Positions 1 to 5,464 of a stretch of 5,464 nucleotides of DNA are shown here, piece by piece. The position numbers and the translations under genes are program-made. The stretch spans positions 1,145-6,608 of the forward strand of contig DGKN01000165.1 of assembly GCA_002387005.1 (NCBI GenBank). Reading direction: 5' to 3'. Each line of letters opens with the position of its first letter. Within the stretch, counting starts at the first letter, position 1. The notes under the pieces are model-generated. The model searched no databases and was not told the origin of the DNA. It saw only the letters and a program-made list of their open reading frames with translations. The DNA is from Propionibacteriaceae bacterium UBA4569. Lineage in GTDB: Bacteria > Actinomycetota > Actinomycetes > Propionibacteriales > Propionibacteriaceae.

Positions 1-261
1 CCAGGTGGTGCGGGTGCCGACGAGTTCGCCGATCTCGGACATCAGGGTGTCGACCTCGTAGCCGACACCCCGGGTGCCGTAGGAGCCGAAGTAGGACAGG
101 TCGCGGCGCAGCAGGGCTGGCTGCACATGGACTGCTTCGGCCAGCGCATTGGAGCTGACCCGGGCCACCCCTTCGTCCGCGAGGTCGGTGAGCACGCGCA
201 GGTAGCCCGGGAGGCGCTCGATCGTCGCCTGCGGGATCTGCCCGTTTCCGGGGGTGCTCAT
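1..261 (-). CDS. rex: Redox-sensing transcriptional repressor Rex, N-terminal part (3' end outside window)
   Basis: Rex binds operators of respiratory and fermentative genes and lets go when NADH rises relative to NAD+. The 87 visible residues are the winged-helix DNA-binding domain. They carry IPQATIERLPGYLRVL near residues 9-24, GVARVSSNALAEAV at 31-44 and the recognition-helix/wing signature LRRDLSYFGSYGTRGVGY at 51-68, which is highly characteristic of the family. The NAD(H)-binding Rossmann domain and stop codon lie beyond the left edge. ATG at 261-259 is the only start in frame back to the preceding gene's stop. An AGGAG lies 12 nt upstream (274-278), slightly far for a ribosome binding site. 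The glutaredoxin-like gene ends 64 nt upstream on the same strand, so co-transcription is plausible. In many actinobacteria rex is followed by hemA and hemC, which would be off the left edge here (known pattern, not seen). No Rex operator is visible in the 64-nt gap. Confidence 0.95.
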   Translation of the reverse strand, partial: MSTPGNGQIPQATIERLPGYLRVLTDLADEGVARVSSNALAEAVHVQPALLRRDLSYFGSYGTRGVGYEVDTLMSEIGELVGTRTTW

Positions 262-273
262 CGGTGGTCGGAA

Positions 274-278
274 CTCCT
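274..278 (-). promoter_or_regulatory. Candidate ribosome binding site of rex
   Basis: The minus strand reads AGGAG here, 12 nt before the rex ATG at 261. The match to the anti-Shine-Dalgarno sequence is good but the spacing is longer than the usual 5-9 nt. No alternative in-frame start exists closer to it. Confidence 0.5.
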
Positions 279-325
279 GGTCGTGGCTGGTTCGGGCAGC
301 CGGGTCGGGTGGGCCAGCGTCGAGC

Positions 326-568
326 CTACAGCGCGGGCGGGGCGGGTCGGTCGCCCGCGAGCGCTCGCCGGAGCAGGCCCTCGTCAAGGGTCCAGTAGGC
401 GACCAAGTGGCCGTCGACGAAGGTGACCGGCACGTGATCGGTGTAACGGTTGCGCAGCTGCTCGTCGAGGTCGACGTCCACCGCGGACCACTGCCCGGGC
501 GCCACCTGCTCGATGGTGGCGATCGCCTGTTCGCACAGGTGACAGCCCTGACGGGTGATGACCACCAC
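326..568 (-). CDS. Glutaredoxin-like (thioredoxin-fold) family protein, CHLC active site
   Basis: This is a small cytoplasmic thiol/disulfide protein. From the GTG at 568 it has 80 residues: strand MVVIT, the redox motif GCHLC (Cys9 and Cys12, CxxC), a helix, strand WSAVDVDLD, then HVPVTFVDG with the expected cis-proline (Pro47). This is the order and size of the actinobacterial glutaredoxin-like (DUF836-type) proteins found next to rex or hemA. The start was chosen because GAGGAG lies 6 nt before this GTG, and the thioredoxin fold begins exactly there. The frame stays open to an ATG at 733, which would give 135 residues with a 55-residue Pro/Ala/Ser-rich extension of no recognisable domain. 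That ATG has only a poor ribosome binding site, and an 8-bp hairpin (632-659) lies in the extension. The longer form cannot be excluded: its first 24 or so codons have high GC3. The reductant and target are unknown. The gene ends 64 nt before rex. Confidence 0.85.
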   Translation of the reverse strand: MVVITRQGCHLCEQAIATIEQVAPGQWSAVDVDLDEQLRNRYTDHVPVTFVDGHLVAYWTLDEGLLRRALAGDRPAPPAL

Positions 569-574
569 GCGTCG

Positions 575-580
575 CTCCTC
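575..580 (-). promoter_or_regulatory. Ribosome binding site deciding the glutaredoxin-like start
   Basis: The minus strand reads GAGGAG, a six-base Shine-Dalgarno match, 6 nt before the GTG at 568-566. It is the strongest such match on this strand near this gene and favours the 80-residue product over the 135-residue form from the ATG at 733. Confidence 0.6.
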
Positions 581-631
581 GTGCGAAGCGAAACCCTGCG
601 GCGCGAGCGAATCGCCAAAGGGCATGGCAGA

Positions 632-659
632 ACCCGCAGCCTCAGGGAAGACTGCGGGT
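632..659 (-). terminator. Candidate hairpin terminator or attenuator between the bS22-type and glutaredoxin-like genes
   Basis: There is a perfect 8-bp inverted repeat, ACCCGCAG (632-639) with CTGCGGGT (652-659), separated by 12 nt. On the minus strand it lies after the bS22-type stop (771) and before the preferred glutaredoxin-like start (568). No U-run follows, only TTCTGCC, so it would be a tail-less actinobacterial-type terminator or an mRNA structure. If the long glutaredoxin form is real, the repeat would be coding sequence and probably chance. Confidence 0.35.
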
Positions 660-770
660 GAGGGCTGGTCGGCCCCGGACTGCCTCGTGGCCAGCCGGGA
701 GCGCCACCTGCCGAGGGTCTCGCGGGCAGACATGACTAGATGTCCACTGCCATGGAGACTTCGCGCGACC

Positions 771-872
771 TTACTTGCCGGCGCGGCGACGCTGGATGCG
801 CGTCTTCTTCAGCAGCTTGCGGTGCTTCTTCTTGGCCATCCGCTTGCGGCGCTTCTTGATGACAGAACCCAC
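771..872 (-). CDS. Small basic ribosomal protein of the bS22 / AURKAIP1-COX24 type (33 aa)
   Basis: The product has 33 residues, of which 18 are Lys or Arg plus one His. It begins [19 protein letters not shown], continues with [11 protein letters not shown] and ends in AGK. This matches the tiny actinobacterial protein annotated as AURKAIP1/COX24 domain-containing, which mycobacterial ribosome structures identified as a small-subunit component, bS22. The start is GTG at 872-870, with GAAAGG (880-885) 7 nt upstream; the stop is TAA at 771-773. It is too short for most ORF filters and is easily missed. It lies 124 nt after proC on the same strand and has its own candidate promoter. The same proC/small-basic-protein neighbourhood occurs in mycobacteria (from memory). 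The start codon sits in an 11-bp palindrome (868-878). Confidence 0.92.
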   Translation of the reverse strand: MGSVIKKRRKRMAKKKHRKLLKKTRIQRRRAGK

Positions 873-953
873 TGTGGGACCTTTCTTCGTCGTGACTGGC
901 CGGGATGGCCGAAACTTGTGGCTGCCCCGTACTTGCGAGAGGGCGACCCTCCG

Positions 954-982
954 ACTCTACCCGTGTGGCGCGTGCCGCGGAA
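954..982 (-). promoter_or_regulatory. Candidate promoter of the bS22-type gene
   Basis: On the minus strand TTCCGC (977-982) and TAGAGT (954-959) are separated by 17 nt. The -10 fits the actinobacterial TANNNT pattern and is identical to the hexamer before asd; the -35 agrees with the consensus only in its first two bases. It lies in the 124-nt gap after proC, 81 nt before the GTG at 872, giving a leader of about 75 nt with a normal ribosome binding site. A separate promoter is reasonable for an abundant ribosomal protein, but the evidence is motif-only. Confidence 0.35.
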
Positions 983-996
983 ATCGGACGCCTCGC

Positions 997-2834
<1,838 letters not shown>

Positions 2835-2859
2835 CGGGGGACGACTGACAAGAATCCTC

Positions 2860-2891
2860 TCGGTCCATCGGCCCGTTCGCACGCCGACCGA
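2860..2891 (-). terminator. Candidate bulged hairpin terminator after the CPBP gene
   Basis: It starts 3 nt after the CPBP stop codon on the minus strand. The arms are TCGGT/ACCGA (2887-2891 with 2860-2864) and CGGC/GCCG (2883-2886 with 2869-2872), with a 10-nt loop and a 4-nt bulge on one side. It is followed by GAGGATTCTTGTC, which has only a short T-rich stretch. The position, between the end of one gene pair and the promoter of asd, suits a terminator, but the stem is interrupted. Confidence 0.35.
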
Positions 2892-2894
2892 AGC

Positions 2895-3653
2895 TCAGAG
2901 CCAGCTGAGCCTTCCGGCCAGCAAGGAGTAGCCGACGAAGCTGGCCACGTCGAGCAGGAAGTGGGCCAGCACCAGTGACCAGACCCTCTTCGTCCGCAAG
3001 AAGATCGAGCCGAGGACCAGGCCCATCACGAGGTTGCCGACGAAGCCGCCGAAGCCCTGGTAGAGGTGATAGCTGCCACGCACGAGCGCCGAGACGAGCC
3101 AACCCACCCAAGGTGCCAACCCGGCCTGGCGAAAGCGGGTGAACAGGTAGCCCACCATCAAGACCTCCTCCAGCAGGCCGTTGCCGGCGGCAGCGAGCAC
3201 CAGCACCGGCACCGTCCACCAGTGCTCCCCGAGGTTGGCGGCCTGCACCGTGGTGTTGAGGCCGAGCTGACGCGCCAGCAGGTAGAGCCCCAGCCCGGGG
3301 ATGCCGATGCCCGCAAACAGCACCGCACCGATCAGCCAGTCGCGTCGTTGCGGCCATCTCGTCAGGCCCATGCAGCCGCGCCAACCCTCTGCGGGCACTC
3401 GTACCGATGCCAGCAGGTACAGCGCCAGCGCAACCGGCGCGACGAGCGTGAGCAGGTCGGCCACCTGGTAGAGCAGGGAGAGCCACGGACGATCGGGGGT
3501 GGCGGCCGTGTTGATCGAGGAGCTCTGCTGGTTCAGCGCCACGTGACGGGTCAGCCGTTCGATGATCCGCAGCACGGAGTACATCGCCGAGGCCCCCAAA
3601 GACACCGAACCGACGATCGCGACCTCGACCAGCAGCCGGGTGCGCGGGCTCAC
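2895..3653 (-). CDS. CPBP-family intramembrane glutamic endopeptidase-like protein
   Basis: This is an integral membrane protein of 252 residues in the CPBP/Abi (CAAX-protease-like) family. Hydrophobic segments occur near residues 7-28, 58-83, 107-128, 147-161, 178-190, 203-219 and 225-245. The family motifs are EEVLMVGYL with Glu162-Glu163, RGSYHLYQG with Arg192 and His196, and HFLLD with His231 and Asp235, so the Glu and His residues of the predicted active site are kept. The usual EExxxRG has Val at the Arg position; I recall actinobacterial subgroups with this form, so it need not mean inactivity. GTG at 3653 overlaps the stop of the isomerase-like gene as GTGA, with no strong ribosome binding site, suggesting translational coupling. 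The substrate is unknown. Family members include prenyl-protein proteases and bacteriocin-immunity proteins; nothing here indicates a bacteriocin role. Confidence 0.85.
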   Translation of the reverse strand: MSPRTRLLVEVAIVGSVSLGASAMYSVLRIIERLTRHVALNQQSSSINTAATPDRPWLSLLYQVADLLTLVAPVALALYLLASVRVPAEGWRGCMGLTRWPQRRDWLIGAVLFAGIGIPGLGLYLLARQLGLNTTVQAANLGEHWWTVPVLVLAAAGNGLLEEVLMVGYLFTRFRQAGLAPWVGWLVSALVRGSYHLYQGFGGFVGNLVMGLVLGSIFLRTKRVWSLVLAHFLLDVASFVGYSLLAGRLSWL

Positions 3654-4477
3654 CGGGCCTGCCCGAGATGGGCGCGGATGTCGGCCAGCGTCCGCGCCAG
3701 TGCCTCGACCCGGGCCGAACGCGAACCATGCCGACGCGTGTTGACCTCCAGCACCACATGTCCGTCGAAGTTCTTGCTGCGCAGCGCGTCCAACAGTTCG
3801 TGGGCTCGCTGGTCACCCTCGCCGGGCAGCAGGTGCTCGTCCTTGAGTGATCCCTGCCCATCGGTGAGGTGGACGTGGCGCAGCCGTGGGCCCCACGCCT
3901 CGACATAGTCGAGCGACTGCATCCTCGCCGTGGACGCGTGCGAGAGGTCGAGGGTGAGGTGCTCGTAGCTGAGTTCGGTGGGGTCCCAGCCGGGCGTGTA
4001 GGCCTGGAAGACGCCGGTGGGGGTGCGCCAGGGGTACATGTTCTCGACGGCGAAGATGACGCCGGTTTCGTGGTTCAGCCTGCGGATCCCGTCGATGAAG
4101 GTGCGGGAATAGGAGGTCTGCCAGCGAAAGGGCGGGTGGACGACCACGACGCCCGCCCCGAGCCGCTGGGCAGCCTCGGCGGAACGTTCCAGCTTGCTCC
4201 ACGGATCGGTTCCCCAGGTGCCCTGGGTCACCAGTAGGCAGGGCGCGTGGATCGCCATCACCCCGATCTGGTGGGTGTCGCGCATCCGCTCGACCGCGTC
4301 GATGTCGGCGGCCACCGGATCGATGCCGACCATCACCTCGACCCCGTCGAAGCCGAGCTCCGCGGCCACCTCGAAACCGGCTGCGGTGCGCTCGGGGAAG
4401 ACCGACGTGGTCGACAGTCCCACCTTCGCCGGGCTGGGCGACTGGGCGCCTGTGTCGTGCGCTGACGTCTGGCTCAC
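3650..4477 (-). CDS. Sugar phosphate isomerase/epimerase-like TIM-barrel protein
   Basis: The product has 275 residues and belongs to the xylose isomerase-like / AP endonuclease 2 superfamily of metal-dependent TIM barrels. After a 17-residue Ser/Ala-rich leader the barrel starts with KVGLSTTSVFP. Likely metal and active-site positions are His114 (VVVHPP), Glu145 (VENMYPW), Asp177 and His180 (LDLSHAS), His203 and Asp206 (HVHLTDG), His215 and Glu220 (HLLPGEGD) and Glu244 (VLEVNTR). This order matches the sugar isomerase branch better than true endonuclease IV, but the substrate cannot be read from the sequence. The start is GTG at 4477; the nearest purine-rich GGAG is only 2 nt away, whereas TATTTT lies 6 nt upstream, which suggests a leaderless mRNA. 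It overlaps the CPBP gene by 4 bp and is divergent from the cysteine-cluster gene. A homologue near proC occurs in mycobacteria (Rv0498, from memory). Confidence 0.88.
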   Translation of the reverse strand: MSQTSAHDTGAQSPSPAKVGLSTTSVFPERTAAGFEVAAELGFDGVEVMVGIDPVAADIDAVERMRDTHQIGVMAIHAPCLLVTQGTWGTDPWSKLERSAEAAQRLGAGVVVVHPPFRWQTSYSRTFIDGIRRLNHETGVIFAVENMYPWRTPTGVFQAYTPGWDPTELSYEHLTLDLSHASTARMQSLDYVEAWGPRLRHVHLTDGQGSLKDEHLLPGEGDQRAHELLDALRSKNFDGHVVLEVNTRRHGSRSARVEALARTLADIRAHLGQAR

Positions 4478-4483
4478 GGCTCC

Positions 4484-4489
4484 AAAATA
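4484..4489 (-). promoter_or_regulatory. Candidate -10 box of the leaderless isomerase-like gene
   Basis: The minus strand reads TATTTT, then GGAGCC, then the GTG at 4477. The spacing of 6 nt from box to start codon places transcription initiation at or next to the start codon. No -35 element is clear. The box overlaps the upstream region of the divergent plus-strand promoter. Confidence 0.5.
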
Positions 4490-4495
4490 GCCGGA

Positions 4496-4501
4496 TACTC
4501 T
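4496..4501 (+). promoter_or_regulatory. Candidate -10 box of the leaderless cysteine-cluster gene
   Basis: TACTCT is followed by 7 nt (GGCGGGG) and the ATG at 4509. The G-run touches the ATG and is too close to act as a ribosome binding site, so a leaderless start is the better reading. It lies 6 bp from the opposing -10 box at 4484-4489. No -35 element is recognisable. Confidence 0.5.
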
Positions 4502-4508
4502 GGCGGGG

Positions 4509-5291
4509 ATGACCGAGGTGATGACTTCCTTCCCGCGCTTCTGGGCGGAGTTCGACGACCCCGCCGACCCCGACCAGACCTACCGCTGTGACCTGACCTG
4601 GCTCACCTCCAACTGGACCTGCATCTTCGGTTCCGGATGCCCGGGCATCGAGGCATCGCAGCCCGACGTCGGCTGCTGCGTGCTCGGTGCCCACTTCAGC
4701 GAACCTGCGGACGAGCAACGGGTGGCACTGGCCGTCGAGCGGCTGACACCGCGGACATGGCAACACCACACGGACGGGGCCGACGGCTGGGCGGTCGACG
4801 AGCCCGATGAGGACGTCGCGCCCGGTGATGACCCGGCGCGCAAGACCCGCGTCGTGGACGGAGCCTGCATCTTCGCCAACCGTCCCGGCTTCCCGGGTGG
4901 TGCCGGCTGCGCGTTGCACGGGCTGGCACTGCGCGAGGGCATGTCCCCCATCGAGACCAAGCCGGACGTGTGCTGGCAGCTCCCGGTTCGGCGCACCTAT
5001 CGCCACGCCGAGCGTGCCGACGGGACCCCTTGGCTGGAGATCACCATCGGTGAGTACACCCGCGAGGGCTGGGGGGCAGGCGGTGCCGACCTGGACTGGT
5101 ACTGCACCTCGAACTCGATGGCGCACGTGGGTTTTCGTCCGCTCTACCTCGCGTGCGCGGACGAGCTGACCGAGCTGATGGGCCCAGCCGCCTATGCCGA
5201 ACTGGCACGCCTTGCGGCCGACTTCCGCGACGCCCAACTTGGCCTGCACCCGGCGACGATGCTCGCCCTGAACCCAAAGGCCTCGGCCTGA
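4509..5291 (+). CDS. Cysteine-cluster protein, DUF3109/YkgJ-like (probable metal or Fe-S binding)
   Basis: This is a 260-residue soluble protein with ten cysteines: Cys27, 38, 44, 56 and 57 in an N-terminal cluster, and Cys120, 134, 155, 199 and 216 in the second half. The pattern CDL...C...C...GCC, then [10 protein letters not shown]...GCALH, then [12 protein letters not shown] resembles the DUF3109/YkgJ-type proteins, where clustered cysteines are thought to bind zinc or an iron-sulphur cluster. An acidic linker (about residues 88-112, rich in Asp and Glu) separates the halves. There is no signal peptide or membrane segment. ATG at 4509 is preferred over ATG at 4521 because a -10-like TACTCT sits 7 nt before it. 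It is divergent from the isomerase-like gene. I recall a homologue, Rv0495c, in the same place in M. tuberculosis, reported to affect redox balance; this is memory, not verified. No reaction can be assigned. Confidence 0.75.
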   Translation: MTEVMTSFPRFWAEFDDPADPDQTYRCDLTWLTSNWTCIFGSGCPGIEASQPDVGCCVLGAHFSEPADEQRVALAVERLTPRTWQHHTDGADGWAVDEPDEDVAPGDDPARKTRVVDGACIFANRPGFPGGAGCALHGLALREGMSPIETKPDVCWQLPVRRTYRHAERADGTPWLEITIGEYTREGWGAGGADLDWYCTSNSMAHVGFRPLYLACADELTELMGPAAYAELARLAADFRDAQLGLHPATMLALNPKASA

Positions 5292-5327
5292 CGCCTGTCA
5301 TCCCGGCCACGACAACCGGCTACGAAG

Positions 5328-5343
5328 TGTGATCTGGGTCACA
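5328..5343. promoter_or_regulatory. CRP/FNR-family operator (TGTGA-N6-TCACA)
   Basis: There is a perfect 16-bp palindromic site, TGTGA (5328-5332), spacer TCTGGG, TCACA (5339-5343). It equals the consensus for CRP-type cAMP-responsive regulators, including mycobacterial CRP and corynebacterial GlxR. It lies 36 nt after the stop of the cysteine-cluster gene and is centred about 87 nt before the VOC-like ATG, so the VOC-like gene is the probable target. Rex operators share the half-sites but need A and T at the spacer ends and T/A flanks; here these are T, G and G/T, which argues for CRP. Confidence 0.7.
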
Positions 5344-5407
5344 TCGCGAGTTGGGTGTGCGCAACGCCCCAAGCAGGGGCCCCGATTTCATCCTTGGCCC
5401 GCCATAT

Positions 5408-5413
5408 GGAAAG
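5408..5413 (+). promoter_or_regulatory. Ribosome binding site of the VOC-like gene
   Basis: GGAAAG lies 9 nt before the ATG at 5423. Two earlier ATGs (5406 and 5415) are in another frame that stops at TAG 5430-5432, so this site supports the 5423 start. Confidence 0.5.
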
Positions 5414-5422
5414 AATGAGCGC

Positions 5423-5464
5423 ATGCACGTAGACCATCTCGTCTTCGCCGCCGGCCCTGAGGGC
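5423..5464 (+). CDS. VOC/glyoxalase-like family protein, N-terminal fragment (runs off window)
   Basis: Only 14 codons are visible: MHVDHLVFAAGPEG. The DHLVFAAGPEG opening is typical of the first strand of glyoxalase-like vicinal-oxygen-chelate proteins, whose metal-binding His is usually the one in this DH pair. The start has a fair ribosome binding site (GGAAAG, 9 nt upstream). The CRP-type palindrome upstream suggests carbon- or cAMP-linked control. No more can be said from so short a fragment, and the product assignment is by resemblance only. Confidence 0.55.
   Translation, partial: MHVDHLVFAAGPEG

Noticed and set aside
2846..2851. TTGTCA on the minus strand as a -35 for asd
   Set aside because: It is a five-of-six match but only 11 nt from the TAGAGT box, too short for a -35/-10 pair, and no alternative -10 fits at 16-18 nt.
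3813..5249. A 478-codon open frame antisense to the cysteine-cluster gene
   Set aside because: It lies opposite and out of frame with genes that have motifs and starts. Its composition is that of a high-GC shadow frame, and it spans a divergent promoter region.
5328..5343. Reading the palindrome as a Rex operator
   Set aside because: Rex sites need A and T at the ends of the 6-bp spacer and T/A flanks; here the spacer is TCTGGG and the flanks are G and T. Kept as a CRP/FNR-type site.
5351..5380. Small hairpins after the cysteine-cluster gene (TTGGG/CCCAA at 5351-5372 and GCCCC/GGGGC at 5366-5380) as a terminator
   Set aside because: The stems are 5 bp or bulged, mutually exclusive, and not followed by a T-run; this is expected by chance at this GC content.
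5406..5432. ATGs at 5406 and 5415 as starts of the last gene
   Set aside because: They share a frame that hits TAG at 5430-5432 after a few codons; only the 5423 ATG opens a frame with a recognisable protein start.

Overview
The window is about 5.5 kb of gene-dense, high-GC DNA. Its codon use (G/C at most third positions), its likely leaderless starts and its small basic ribosomal protein all point to an actinobacterium. The combination of Rex, a glutaredoxin-like protein and proC resembles core actinobacterial chromosome. A Propionibacteriaceae-like host is my guess, not something the sequence proves. I see no tRNA, rRNA, insertion sequence, phage gene or CRISPR array, and no gap between genes exceeds about 200 bp.

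Minus strand, read right to left. A TIM-barrel sugar phosphate isomerase/epimerase-like protein (4477-3650) overlaps a CPBP membrane protease-family protein (3653-2895) by 4 bp. Next come aspartate-semialdehyde dehydrogenase asd (2822-1791) and pyrroline-5-carboxylate reductase proC (1794-997), again overlapping by 4 bp. They are followed by a 33-residue, extremely basic ribosomal protein of the bS22 (AURKAIP1/COX24) type (872-771), a small glutaredoxin-like protein (best start at 568, stop at 326), and the N-terminal DNA-binding part of the redox repressor Rex (261 to the left edge), which is cut by the window.

Plus strand. A 260-residue cysteine-cluster protein (4509-5291) is transcribed divergently from the isomerase gene. 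After a 131-bp gap holding a perfect TGTGA-N6-TCACA palindrome, the first 14 codons of a VOC/glyoxalase-like gene begin at 5423 and run off the right edge.

The set mixes amino-acid semialdehyde metabolism (asd, proC), redox sensing and thiol chemistry (rex, glutaredoxin-like, cysteine-cluster protein) and translation (bS22-type). From memory, a related order (a cysteine-rich protein divergent from a TIM-barrel gene, then proC, a small basic protein, glutaredoxin-like and hemA) occurs in mycobacteria around Rv0495c-Rv0509. If so, this is an ancestral neighbourhood into which asd and the CPBP gene are inserted here, and rex is retained. The most notable signals are three starts with a TANNNT box only 6-7 nt upstream (likely leaderless mRNAs), a 31-bp divergent promoter region with interlocked -10 boxes, and the CRP/FNR-type palindrome. 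I found no convincing new multi-gene defence or mobile system.
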